A stretch of DNA of 64,000 bases from Cordia subcordata (Eukaryota; Streptophyta; Magnoliopsida; Boraginales; Cordiaceae). Position numbers and translations under genes: made by a program. The stretch spans positions 3,888,501-3,952,500 of the forward strand of contig JAPTOF010000001.1 in assembly GCA_028554755.1 (NCBI GenBank), given 5' to 3'. The notes under the pieces were generated by a model. The model did not search any database, was not told the DNA's origin, and saw only the letters and a program-made list of their open reading frames with translations. This document shows positions 49,001 to 57,570 of the stretch, in pieces. Every line of letters starts with the position of its first letter. The first letter of the stretch is position 1.

Positions 49001-52000
49001 GTCTAATTCCAGTGTTTCTGTTAGAATGTGTCCATTGTGCCATTCGCGTGTGCATGTGAGAGAGGGAAACAGAATCATTCTGAGAGAGAGAAAGCAATCA
49101 ATAATAAACATGTTTGAGGTAAAAACCTGATAGAGTAAACTAGCCACGTTTGCTTTCCATCCTAATCAGAGAGTATTTCCAGATATTCATCCAGAATAAA
49201 TCATATTCCGGACATAAATTACTAGCAGCTTCAAAGCTCATTTGGATTAACATTTTATAAAAGCGTTTTTTTTTTGGAACTGCTGAAAAAAGCACTCTCC
49301 TGAGGAGCTAAAAAATCTAGCTTCTAGGGAAAGCTGGATTTGAGCTTTTTCAAAGTTTTAGCTTTTTTTGGAAGTCAAGCCAAATACTTATGCAAAAATG
49401 ATATAACTCCTTTAGGAAAGAAAAATTGCTTTTTAATGGAAAAGGTCAATTCAAATGGACTTTAACCTCTGTTTCCCATCAACCAGTTCTATTTTCTTGC
49501 TCAAAACATAGTGGTTCCGCGACATTATACACACAAAAAATAAACCATAGCACAAACCTGAATAATTCTACATACCTGGCATTGGAGCCAACATGAATAC
49601 AATCTCGAAGGCCACAAGATGAAACTAATGTAGCTAACATGCAGAAAGCTGAAGACACTGGAGGCTGCATTCTTCCAGGAGAAACAACACAACCCATTGC
49701 CACATAACCTTTTGGTGCTTCAGGTAACCAAATAGAGAAGATGTTTTCATTTTCATCGCTAAATTTTTTGGGAGTCAACTCACTATCATCGAAATCTTGA
49801 AAACCAGAACTGCCATCAGTGGATGATGGGGGCCAAACAAGGGTGAGTGACTCAGGTCTCTTCAATCTCACAAGGCTAGTATTAACAGCAATAACTCCCT
49901 TGGTTGGTGGCTTATCACTGTCACATAGAACTAACAATTTCAGTCATTAACCAGAATTATAACAGGTAACAAGTAAATGTAATGGAGAAGCTAACTAACA
50001 TTGGTGTCAGATAGTCACCAAGTACAGCAAAACCTGGTGGTGCACGAGCTCTCCAAAATGCATATATTTGATCGCTGTCAGGATCTGCAGGATACCATAT
50101 GGCGTTATGCCATTGCTTTACTTTTCTGACATCAGGAATTACAAACTTACTGGAAAAGAAAGGAAATAACTTACTCCTAATTGTTCCAATTTTGTCAAAC
50201 TCAGAACACACCACTGTCATTTTCTTTGATGTCATCCTCAGAAATGCTAATATGTCATCCTCAACAGCCAAAAATAGCTGTAAGATGCTAAATGAGAAGT
50301 TCATAAATACATCCGAAACATCCAAATGTATGTTAGTCCTTCCAGAAGAATTGGAAAACTTCATAGAGGTATCAAAAGGCTCCAAAATTCTGATTCCGTT
50401 GCTGTCCATTGTAAATCCAAGAGCACTAGCATTCATTTCAACTGTCTCTCCTTTAAGAGCCAGCCTGGAAGAAATAGAACATCATCAGGAGTATTGCACC
50501 AATTAGTTGACTTAGTTCACATTATTTTATTGAACTTTGCACAAGGGGCCCCAGAATGCATTTTCAATCATATAGCAAAGTGTGTAAATACTAGAACATA
50601 ACCAAGATTGGACCAAATGAAAGAAAGAAAGAAACAGAAGTCCTCTCTGAGTAAAATTATAGTCTCTTCTCTAGATAGGGTCCTTAGATTTGAAGTCCAA
50701 GGTTCTAGTAAAACCTTTAGAGCAAGTCATATTATGTCTTGTTATGCTGAATGGAATAACGTGTATTGCTCCCCCCACTTGTCAGAGCCATACGAATATT
50801 CCAGATGTTCTGCAGACATGAAGTTAAGACTCTAATATAATGTCATACAAATGTTGAGTAGAATAGCTCCGTGTAGCTTATTCAATTGCTGAGTTCCAGC
50901 AAAATGTTTCAATACATTCTGGAGATATGAAATTAACACTCTAACTAAATGCTGTTGTAAGTTTCAAGCAGTATTTTCGAGACTAAAATTTTTTAGCTTA
51001 TTCCTTCCCTAACTTTCAGCAAAAATCTGTTATTTGTGATTGTATAGTCAGAAGGCATGTGTTCCTGGTTGAGATCTTGTGCCGTCAGTTTGATTTACCC
51101 GGTTTAGCTCCCCAAATATAAATGGATATATAACTTCCCTTGAGCAAATAATATTTAATGATGATGAGATGGTAATTCAGTGGGCAAAGATGAATTCATA
51201 TTACGAATTAATGCTTACTCAGACAGCCACATCTATTATTAAGGAAGGCATGACATGTCTGAAAGTTGGAAGTATAGTAATAGTGAATATAATGAAAATC
51301 ACCTGCAGAAAGCATCCAATCGACAATGTAAAAGCTTGTTAGAAAGGGCAGGTGATTCCACTATATTTTTGGACCTATTATAGAAAGTAAGCTCCGGTCC
51401 AATAGCCTGCAGGAAAGGTAGTAGTCTGTAAGCAACCAAATTTGCAGAATAAACTCTTCCCCCCCCCCCCACCCCCAAGAAAAAAGGAAAAAGAAAAGAA
51501 GGGAAGAAAAATTTTCAGACATATTTCTCATACAGGAAAATGTAATATCATGCCCAAAAAGAAATTGGGGCTTAGCTATGAAACACATGCAGATTCAGCA
51601 TCATTGCAAGTGACAATAAAGCTTGGGTTCATCCCTTTTAACCTTTGAAGGATAATGCCAAAAGCATCAGCAAATGGGGACTCATGATACAAACTGGACA
51701 GTTACATCCAAGATGAAATTATTTCAGTAAACGTGTTTGTTGAAGAATATTTTAGTTATTAATGTATTTCTTTATCTCATGGTATTAAATTAGGCAACAG
51801 TCTAGATTACGTAATTACTCAAATTAGTTTTCCTATTCTAGTTTCCTTAGAATTCTAGTTACCTTATTAGTTTAGCTTCTAGTCTTACTCACCAAGTTAT
51901 CATGCCTATAAATAGGCTCTTCTATTTTATTCATGAAACATCAACAATTCACAATGTAGTCTTTATAAGTATTTCTCTTTAAGAACCACCATTGGTGGTG

Positions 52001-55000
52001 GCATCAACCATCTTCAACACTTTCATATTTTCTCTTCATATTTTATATTTTATATATTTTCCACAGTGTTAAAAGTACATACAAGAGGATAAGACAAGAA
52101 GTTGCGCTAAAGCCAGTCTACAGATAGCCAGGTATACAACACTGATCTTGTTTTAACTTGTTAAAATTGGAGCAGATTCCTGTTACCTTCTTTCCACTAC
52201 AACTTTGTCAGCTCATATATTCAACTAATTCACTCTCTGTACAAGTTAATACAGGGTGGAATCTAAGAGGAGGATGAATTGATAAGAAACACTACTTTTT
52301 ACATAAGACCACAAACAAGATAAGTGCTTTGTATTGAAGTGACTCCAATCACACTAATAGCAAAAGACGCCACCTCTACATCCCCAAAAACAAAAGAGGA
52401 AAAGAAAACCTGGGCCTGTTGTATGTTGAAGTGATGGAATATAGGATATAAAAATAATTCTAAGGACCTGAGAAATGTCAAATCAACAGTGATCACCACT
52501 GAACTAGACTATAACTCGTGCGATGCACGGGAAATAAGTACTTTCTGCAGATTTTATAGTTTGGCACAATAAAATACAAATATAATTTTATAAAATTCTA
52601 ATGACCTTTATGTAGTCAAAGAAATCACCCAGCAAGTTCTGACAAATGGCAGGCAAAGTGATAGCGGATCAGTTAGTATATTTAGGATAGAAACTGACAT
52701 GTAACGAAATAAAGCAAGGATGAGCATGTGCTAGTTAGCTAGTCGTGGCACTACTTAATGTACAGCTGTCAAGTAAAGGCAGTTACAGTAGGTACTATAT
52801 ATACCTGAACTCATGTACTCATTAATCAATCTGAAATGAAAATCATTTTTTCTCCCTCTCACATTTCTTCGAACAAAGAAGGCAGGAGAAATGCTATATA
52901 TACACATATATGTGTGTGTATATATAAATAGTGTTATACCTGAAATTCAAGGGTCAGTCCAGTGGATCTGTTGACAGCAGCATTCTGGGAAGGCACACTA
53001 ATTTTACTTCCTACAGGGTCATCAGGAGAGGAACCTGCACCCTCGCCCTCCAGAAAGACTTTGTCATTCTCTGAAGCAGAGTAGCTGCTGTTGGATCCCA
53101 GTGAAATACATGAATCTAAGTAGAGTCCATTCTGAACCAACAAATAGCAATAAGTGCAACAGAAAAGAAACAATCAAACCCAAATTATCAAGCAAATAAG
53201 CAACCGAAAGACATACCTTAATGGTAACATTTTTGAATTTCAACTTCTTTCCATTTCCAACATAGATAACAGTTTCCAGACTTGGCGATGAGAGACTTAG
53301 TCCTCGTCTATCACGTAAATACAATGTTCCACCTCTACCATCATAAGTAAAGATATCAAACCTTTCATCATCAGCAATTAAAGGTCTGTGAGGAGACAAT
53401 TCAAACTCCACAAAGGGCTGGCTGAAAGTTGGCTGATCAAGAAGAATTGCGTCTACAACATCTGGTGAGTTTCCATCCTCTTCATTTGACAGCATACTCC
53501 GGACTGTAGGCACAAAAAACTCGACAATAGCCAGCAAAAAATCAAGTGAAACAAGCATTTGTGGTCTCTGGATACACAGAGAGAGGACCGTCGAAAGTTC
53601 ACTAAATCTGGCATCTAGAATAAGCATAGTCGGAACCAATCTAATATCACTGTCCTCCAATTTATGCTGCTCTATCAAGTTCGGCTTCATATCACCAGTT
53701 CGAAATTGTGGAGAAATGTGTCTAATGTTCTTTGGCTTCTGGATTGCCAACCTAAGTTCCTGTTCTGTACCTTCACGATCGTCAGTAACAGTAAAGCCCT
53801 CGAGGGTGGATGATAAAAGACCTTCTCCAACCACATTAGACTTGTACAGAAGCCACAAACCACTCACCTGAAAGAAACAGCCAGATACAGAAACTCCAAA
53901 GTAGAACATGGCAATGTACAACCAGATACAAAAACTCCAAAGTAGAACATGGTAATGTGCACTTGAGTGAACAAAAAATAATCAATTAACCACACTGTAT
54001 AATAAATAAATAATTAATGATCGAACTATGTGCTGTTGACAGTGATTTTGAGTTTCTTAAAGCTTGGCTATTGAACCTCAATGTGCACTAACCTCAAGAG
54101 ATGCATCACGAAGAAAGTGTGATTAATACCATCAAAAGTTTTATCACTACCAGACCAACATCAATTATTATTTAGAAATGTTAATACTGAATGATATATT
54201 ACAACTCCTACCAAATGGTCTATACAACGTTGTATTGTTGTTCTAAATCCCATCATTTGTGCTTGGAATTATTTAAGGATGCATGATCTATGATTATAAA
54301 AACCTCAGGAATGTCAAATGAGAACTGAAATCCATGCTGTCAATTATAAGGATGACGAAACCGCAGATGGGCCAAAAATAACTACAAAATAACTCTAATA
54401 TGAAATCCATGCTGTCAATTTTAAGGCCATCAAGCAGATCACTGCCTGTGGGAATGCCTCAACCACTGAAAGGTGTGCCTTTATCCAACCACTATGGCAT
54501 CCAAATAAAAGCTTGATTCTCCACAGGTGGAAATTATGCCTGCCGATTTCTCTTACAAGAATCACACAAGCCTAAGACAAAGTGCTGCACTGTGACATAG
54601 GAACGTAGTCAACTGCTTTGAAAACATATATTTCCAACTTTTTCATTCTCAAAGCTTCTAACTCAATGGATTAAGAAAGATGGAAGAGATCTTCCGTGAC
54701 ATAGACCGCATGACAAACCCCACCCCAATCAGGGGCAGTGTCTTATATGGCAAATAACAATTTGGAATATGAGCACCGTACAAAATCTGCCTCACCAGAA
54801 TAGCCTTCTCCTGACTGTGCTCGTGTGTGCCACACAGGAATAAGGTTCCATAATAGAACAACCCTTGAAGCACAATAGTTTCCTGGCACTAGGCAGATGG
54901 CATGACACAATTGCATTCAACAAAATTGGCACATTGTTTGCAGCAATGAGTGTGAAATCAAGTATGTGCAGGAAACAGGCCTGCTTCAAGAATGTAACGA

Positions 55001-57570
55001 ATACATTCCAGATACAGCCAAATATTCTTTTTTCTGCAACAAGCTCCAGCAACTTTTAGCTACTTCTTCCTTTTTGTGGATCATGTTACTGAATACTTGT
55101 TATAGATTAACTTCTATTTCACCAAGCACCAATATGATACCAATTCATCCGAGTTACAGACCATAACTCTATCAGCTCAACAATCAAGAAGTCCAGTAAA
55201 AGAAAAGGCAGATGAAGATTCACAATACTGGTGAGTGAAAAGCAAAACAGAAATGGAAAACTACCTGCACAGTGGCAAGAGATGCCTCTCTTGATAAACC
55301 ATAATGAAGGGATAGTTCAACTAGGTCAATGACAACAGAGACCTTGGTAGTTATCCATGTCTCCATAACTTGGGTTTCAGATTTTGCAGCACCAGAATCC
55401 CCAGAGACCACAGGTCCTGCCATTTCAATGGATTGTGACGAAGAATTATCTACTAATGGAGGCACAAGATTCGGAGGCTCTGAGAAATTAGCCTGGGCAC
55501 ATTCTGTAATTATCTCATACTCTCTGTTGGACAAAGCCGCTTTCAATTCTTCAATCTGAGAAGCCAAAAGCATATAAAATGAGAAAATTTGGGGATATCA
55601 TCTGTGCCATATACTGAAGTTCTAGGAGGGAAACAAGGAAAGATCTCAATCGCCATAGGGCGAGGGTCAAGCTCCACTACTGGGCCGGGGGAACAAATAC
55701 TGTGGGGAAGATTCTGCAACAAAATCAATTGAATAGTAATAGAGTAGCCACATCAGTAAACTAATAGTGGCTGCCAGCTGTACAGTTTGTTAGCGTATTG
55801 CATTTTGATGTGCTCATTTAGTTAGTTAGTTGTTACCGACTAGAAGCACAACTACAAAAATCTGATGTAACTACTTCAGTCTAATAATAGAAATCTTCTT
55901 GTTCCCTCCAAAATATCTCTTTCTTCATAGTATCAAGAGCAGAAAAGATCCTGGAGCTCTTTTTCTTTTAAGCTGCCATGGCTGTGAGCTCCAAAGCAAA
56001 TTCCATTTCCTGATCATATCTTCTCAGATGCTTTCTTCTCCTTTCTTCACATAGATAGAGAAGTCCGATTCAAGCAAGTCCTACTAGTTTAGGCACCCAA
56101 ATGGTCCAGCATATTAGTTAACTATATTCATTAGATTTATCTCGAACTGGGAACTTCTCTCCCTCTTTTATATCAAATTCACTTTCTATATCCAGATAAA
56201 ATTTCAATATAACCGTATAAATATATTAGGAGTTATTTATATGGTTTCTATGTAATCCTATTCACATTCTTATATGGTTTCAGTGTAACCCTGTCCTTAT
56301 TCTACAAGGTACTAATATGGTCATGCCCAAAGTTTTAAGCATAGAAATTACCATATCTCTTTAATTTTAATTAAGACTTTTGAGTAGCTTAAAATCCCAG
56401 ACTTCACTAACTGCATTCTACCAGATAAAAGAAAATTTTCAGTATCCAATATTCATATTTCATACAGCGCTCATACAATGGTGATAAGACATCAAACGAG
56501 ATAGAAGAACATACATGGTGATTTTAGCACATTGAGTAGTATACCTTTATAGCAACTTCTACACTTGGAATCTGATGCAACAAGTCACGAAGAGACCTCT
56601 GTATAGTGATGGAAACCCCCTTGACATCTTGAATTATACTCTCACCCACATCTGATCCAGCAGCAACATTTAAATTGATATCCTCGACCTACATCAAGCC
56701 ACACCCAATGCATATGAAATTTTGTTTCAGAATTACCAATTGATGAAGCCAGAAACTGCAGCTGATATGCTGTACTTCTGGACAGCAAGTACCCAAGAAA
56801 CAGCTAGGAGATATTAGAAATTTAACAGGCAAAAGCAAAAGAATATATTTTTAGTCGGCTAAATCCATGGGATAATATACTACAGCAAACTCAGGGAGAT
56901 CAGCTCCACTGCATCAGCAGCTCAAAAAACCAGGGAGATAAGCACCATTGCATCAGCACCTCTATTAATCTACAAAGATATGTCTTACCTGGACAGTCAT
57001 TATTTCCACGTGAATGGCATTCATTTCGTTTTTGCTCCCACAAAACCATCTGAAGGAATTCTTCACAGTGATATGAACAACATCAAGCTTCAAATAACTG
57101 TAACACAGTGCAGAAATAGACATATAACATTGTATTTAGCTTTCCGTCAATGCAAAACAACTCATGAATTACTCCAAGACATGCATGCAGGCTTCAGAGA
57201 AAACATTAACTCACTTAACACTGTCTGTACTCTCTGGCATCAGTATTATTGGCTTTGTAAGAGAAATATCCAACTTCATAGCAGGTGATCCTTCAATTTC
57301 ACTTCTTGTGAACCACTTCTCTGAATTTGATACTTGGTCCTTTATTCTGACAATATCATTTGAATCTCTGGGAACCAGGCCCATGAAGTAACTGATAACC
57401 TACACATCAATTTACGACCAGATGAGATGCAATCATAACAGAAATTTGGCGACTCATGAACCCAATAATTAATTACCTCTTGAATAAATCGATTTAAGTA
57501 AACAATTCGCACTTCAGAAAGCTGACCAATAAGGCTGTATTCATAGCCCTCATAATCATCATCTTCTGCA
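20386..57570 (-). CDS. VPS13-family lipid-transfer protein, 3' 37 exons (partial gene)
   Basis: Exons in transcript order: 57570-57477, 57399-57215, 57097-56989, 56688-56545, 55555-55265, 53867-53217, 53131-52940, 51406-51303, 50464-50000, 49917-49576, 48057-47707, 47601-47112, 45872-45709, 44426-44270, 44007-43738, 42014-41823, 41699-41657, 40145-40030, 39901-39446, 33858-33085, 32967-32894, 32772-32430, 32298-32200, 32129-31974, 30710-30529, 30409-29897, 28820-28643, 28544-28408, 26318-26192, 25668-25447, 25361-25002, 22990-22832, 22707-22426, 22293-22078, 22002-21950, 21640-21532, 20733-20386. All are GT-AG, phases agree at every junction, and the last exon ends TSNA-stop. They give about 3,048 residues. 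Plant VPS13 proteins exceed 4,000, so the chorein N-terminus and roughly 1,100 residues lie beyond the window. VPS13 proteins are rod-shaped bridges that move phospholipids between membranes at contact sites. The Vps62-type and dysferlin-like insertions suggest the plant VPS13M1/M2 group rather than SHRUBBY; that subtype is inference. Confidence 0.9.
21195..21418 (+). mobile_element. Solo Copia LTR in a VPS13 intron
   Basis: Starts TGTTAAGAGTATACAGGATT, close to the LTR start of Copia element 2 (TGTTAGAGTATACAATTGTA at 63919). It contains the same landmarks: GTTAGTTAGAGC, CCTATAAATATCAAGCACTT, GTAAC and an AATAACATTTTCTC block, and ends TTAAAACA. No internal region follows, so it is a solo LTR. 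I could not fix the target duplication. Confidence 0.65.
22426..25668 (-). other. VPS13 segment: conserved C-terminal helical region and PH-like domain
   Basis: Exon 25361-25002 encodes the most conserved stretch, with small-residue-rich helices (GVGDGIRQGTEALAQGVAFG, GLAHGMGRAFLGFVVQPLSG, ALDFFSLTVDGIGASC), matching the ATG2_C-like region of VPS13. Exons 22990-22832 and 22707-22426 then encode a PH-like fold (QRIVLITNKRVMLLQ; CKIMWDVPWDELMALEL), the usual VPS13 C-terminal membrane- or partner-binding module. Confidence 0.8.
24223..24340 (+). mobile_element. tRNA-derived SINE with 11-bp target duplication
   Basis: The direct repeat AAAATGGATGT lies at 24212-24222 and again at 24341-24351. 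Between them is a polymerase III-type head: an A-box-like TAGCTCAAGTGATGGAG near 24239 and a B-box GGGTTCAAGTCCC near 24284. The element ends in a short A-rich tail. The 118-bp length and the placement fit a short plant SINE. Confidence 0.8.
26902..27207 (-). pseudogene. LINE reverse-transcriptase zinc-binding remnant
   Basis: The minus frame reads MEIMEHLLLGCVRASSLWDM and later VIWTLWKERKRRASKEKD. The pattern HLLL-C-SLWD-(~40)-IWTLWKERNRR is that of the C-terminal zf-RVT region of plant L1-type LINEs. Nothing of the upstream polymerase is recognisable, so this is a 5'-truncated copy in a VPS13 intron. The call rests on family memory. Confidence 0.6.
27240..27510 (-). mobile_element. TRIM/SMART miniature element, diverged minus copy
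   Basis: Direct repeats start GGAGTTACCACCTCATCTAA near 27244 and GGAGTTACCACCTTATCTCA near 27435, each running on through AAGCTTAAGCTTT and TATTTATTTATTGT. The decayed primer site GCTCTAATATCAT is next to the second repeat, showing minus orientation. No clear target duplication. Same family as 41211-41481. Confidence 0.75.
28821..29896. other. VPS13 intron without recognised content
   Basis: 1.1 kb of AT-rich intron. I see no exon, RNA gene or transposon ends in it. Confidence 0.5.
30711..31973. other. VPS13 intron without recognised content apart from a CTT/GCT-rich tract
   Basis: 1.3 kb of AT-rich intron. A CTT then GCT/GTT triplet-rich tract near 31308-31358 gives a spurious Leu/Cys-rich frame on the plus strand. 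A short direct duplication of a TGGTGGTTT(T/C)(A/G)TAATTATAGTTTATGTATT block lies near 31552-31620. Confidence 0.5.
31974..33858 (-). other. VPS13 segment: dysferlin-like motif and SHR-BD/VAB domain
   Basis: Residues about 1606-2087 of the part in view. The exon 33858-33085 opens with FGVELPPGFEWVDEWHVDV, then DGWVYAPDFESLKWP and ARQRRWIRNRK, a DysF-type arrangement of Trp and Arg residues. It runs on into the adaptor-binding region formerly called DUF1162 or SHR-BD (WTIIVKSPLSITNYLPLKAE, FRPGETAKVHNGD, GGWIPLH). This region recruits VPS13 to organelles in yeast; the plant partners are unknown to me. Confidence 0.8.
34600..34714 (-). mobile_element. 5S rRNA-derived segment, Cassandra-like LTR remnant
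   Basis: Read on the minus strand, this matches plant 5S rRNA over nearly its full length: GGTGCCATCGTACC at the start, CACCGGATCCCATGAAAACT, AGTTGAGTATGCTTGCGC (A-box region) and AGTAGTACTAGGATGGGTGA (C-box region). Several mismatches show it is not a functional 5S gene. Cassandra TRIM elements carry a 5S domain in each LTR, and the AT-rich flanks fit that. Only one copy is present here, so a solo LTR or decayed element is inferred. Confidence 0.75.
35541..35725. repeat. GACACG subterminal repeats of the hAT element
   Basis: Thirteen GACACG hexamers occur on the plus strand in about 185 bp, several within the palindrome CCGACACGTGTCGG. Shorter related motifs (CGTATCC, CGGCGTGTCG) recur near the right end at 36478-36540. 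Clusters of this kind usually bind hAT transposase. The local GC content is far above the surroundings. Confidence 0.75.
35936..36228 (-). pseudogene. PPR-protein gene fragment captured in the hAT element
   Basis: The minus frame reads QLKQIQSHLTISGTLSDPFA, then GKLIGLFAIPENSDLRHAHA and MWNTMIRVFTEKNQPQEAL. This is the N-terminal layout of a plant PLS-type pentatricopeptide repeat protein: LKQIQ-H-ISG, DPF-A-KLI, DL-AHALF, MWNTMIR. One in-frame TAA lies upstream of PWVSPPQLKQ. The fragment runs to GGGAAG/GTGAGT, a good splice donor at about 35935, so an exon edge may have been kept. No further PPR motifs follow. Capture of host exons by non-autonomous elements is known; whether this piece is transcribed is unknown. 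Confidence 0.7.
37051..38849 (-). mobile_element. Three-LTR tandem miniature LTR element (TRIM/LARD-like)
   Basis: LTRs at 37051-37364 (314 bp), 37785-38098 (314 bp) and 38519-38849 (331 bp) alternate with two 420-bp internal regions, 37365-37784 and 38099-38518. A single TTATC duplication flanks the whole array at 37046-37050 and 38850-38854. Each internal region has, on the minus strand, a tRNA-Met-type primer site (TGGTATCAGAGCC, decayed) next to one LTR and a polypurine tract (TTTGAGAGGGGG) next to the other. There is no coding capacity, so movement needed proteins from another element. The structure fits unequal recombination or template switching after insertion. Confidence 0.9.
41211..41481 (+). 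mobile_element. TRIM/SMART miniature LTR retrotransposon, best-preserved copy
   Basis: The 271-bp element has two 74-bp terminal repeats (41211-41284 and 41408-41481) beginning TGTTAACACAATAAATAAA. The perfect 5-bp duplication ATTAC lies at 41206-41210 and 41482-41486. The primer site TGGTATCAAAGC directly follows the left repeat. A purine tract GTGAGGGGGCG precedes the right repeat. The 123-bp interior has an inverted repeat around CACGTGCAAG/CTTGCACGTG. This size class matches the SMART elements described in plants. It lies in a VPS13 intron, opposite in orientation to the gene. Confidence 0.88.
42350..42480 (+). mobile_element. Copia LTR fragment in a VPS13 intron
   Basis: Contains GGCAGTTAGTC, GTTTTAGTTAGTTCTTGATG and TACAGCTGTCAACTAACAGT, landmarks shared with the LTR remnants at 48672-48890, 52660-52870 and 55735. 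Ends are not resolved. Confidence 0.45.
43455..43665 (+). mobile_element. Strongly decayed TRIM/SMART copy
   Basis: TGTTGAAGATAATTAATAAA and a GCTTAAGCTTTTAGATGAGA block open the copy. A second GCTTAAGCTATTAAATAAAG block closes it, and a decayed primer site (CATGATATCCAGG) lies inside. The order matches the family; boundaries are approximate. Confidence 0.55.
45873..47111. other. VPS13 intron without recognised content
   Basis: 1.2 kb of AT-rich intron. No splice-consistent exon, RNA gene or transposon ends seen. Confidence 0.5.
48090..48107 (+). repeat. Run of 18 G next to a VPS13 splice acceptor
   Basis: The run is on the plus strand. Read in gene direction it is C18 ending about 32 bases before the acceptor of exon 48057-47707, where it forms part of the polypyrimidine tract. 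Runs like this vary in length and are error-prone to sequence. Confidence 0.85.
48672..48890 (+). mobile_element. Solo or truncated Copia LTR in a VPS13 intron
   Basis: Shows AATAGAGTAGTTATATCAG, ACCAGCTGTAAC, GGTTAGTTAGTTACTATCTG, a TATAAATATCTGATTGTACC block, CTCTATCAATAATAATGAAA and a TTTCCTCCTCACCTTCTTCA end. The order is the same as in the 55735 remnant. Ends are approximate. Confidence 0.55.
49236..49460. mobile_element. MITE with GTCCATTTGAATTGAC-type inverted ends
   Basis: The left end reads GCTCATTTGGATTAACATTT; the right end, inverted, reads GTCCATTTGAATTGACCTTT. The interior contains many AGCTTTT/AAAAGC segments that can fold on themselves. There is no coding capacity. The target duplication is unclear. 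Confidence 0.6.
51738..52065 (+). mobile_element. Solo LTR of the three-LTR element family
   Basis: The 328-bp sequence starts TGTTGAAGAATATTTTAGTT and ends TATTTTCCACA. It matches, inverted, the LTRs at 37051-38849 along its length (CCTATAAATAGGCTCTTCTA, CATTGGTGGTGGC, ATCTTCAACACTTTCATATT). It is flanked by a perfect GTGTT duplication at 51733-51737 and 52066-52070, so it is a solo LTR formed by LTR-LTR recombination. Confidence 0.88.
52660..52870 (+). mobile_element. Solo or truncated Copia LTR in a VPS13 intron
   Basis: Contains GGATCAGTTAGTATATTTAG, GCTAGTTAGCTAGTCGTGG, GTACAGCTGTCAAGTAAAGG, a TATATATACCTGAACTCATG block and ATCAATCTGAAATGAAAATC followed by a CTCCCTCTCACATTTCTTC end. The landmarks match the remnant at 55735. 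Boundaries are approximate. Confidence 0.5.
53868..55264. other. VPS13 intron without recognised content
   Basis: 1.4 kb of AT-rich intron. A short direct duplication (CCAGATACA.AAACTCCAAAG) lies near 53880-53945 next to the acceptor. Otherwise nothing was recognised. Confidence 0.5.
55735..56100 (+). mobile_element. Truncated Copia: LTR, primer site and gag start
   Basis: An LTR-like stretch runs from about 55735 (AATAGAGTAGCCACATCAG) to TCTCTTTCTTCA at 55928. It is followed at once by TAGTATCAAGAGCAG, a decayed tRNA-Met primer site. About 40 bp later is an ATG reading MAVSSKANSIS, in the place where gag starts in Copia element 2 (MASIAAKD at 60064). Nothing of gag continues beyond about 56100, so the element is truncated. 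It is in a VPS13 intron, opposite to the gene. Confidence 0.6.

Larger units (their letters stand above)
47112..50464 (-). other. VPS13 segment: Vps62/DUF946-type repeats
   Basis: Residues about 591-1139 of the part in view carry repeated W..P..PxGxxxLGD modules: YAFWRARAPPGFAVLGDYLT, FSIWLPEAPKGYVAMGCVVS, ISIWRPIVSEGMVYFGDIAV and ISFWKPQAPPGFVPLGCIAC. The pattern belongs to the Vps62/DUF946 family, which is found in plant VPS13M proteins and in free-standing plant proteins. A further pair is at the C-terminus (20386-22002). Confidence 0.8.
53217..57570 (-). other. VPS13 segment: hydrophobic-groove (RBG) repeats
   Basis: Residues about 1-491 of the part in view. Alternating beta-strand sequence with blocks such as YSLIGQLSEVRIVYLNRFIQE, SPAMKLDISLTKPIILMPES and RPQMLVSLDFLLAIVEFFVP is typical of the repeating beta-groove rod of VPS13 and related lipid-transfer proteins. 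The first exon seen starts in phase 2, so a further upstream exon must exist. Confidence 0.75.

Noticed and set aside
55543..55728. A Pro-rich minus frame (SPGPVVELDPRPMAIEIF) that could extend the VPS13 exon at 55555-55265
   Set aside because: Joining it would need an intron of about 59 bp. The exon joins directly to 56688-56545 in phase 0, with family-like continuity, so the frame is intronic.
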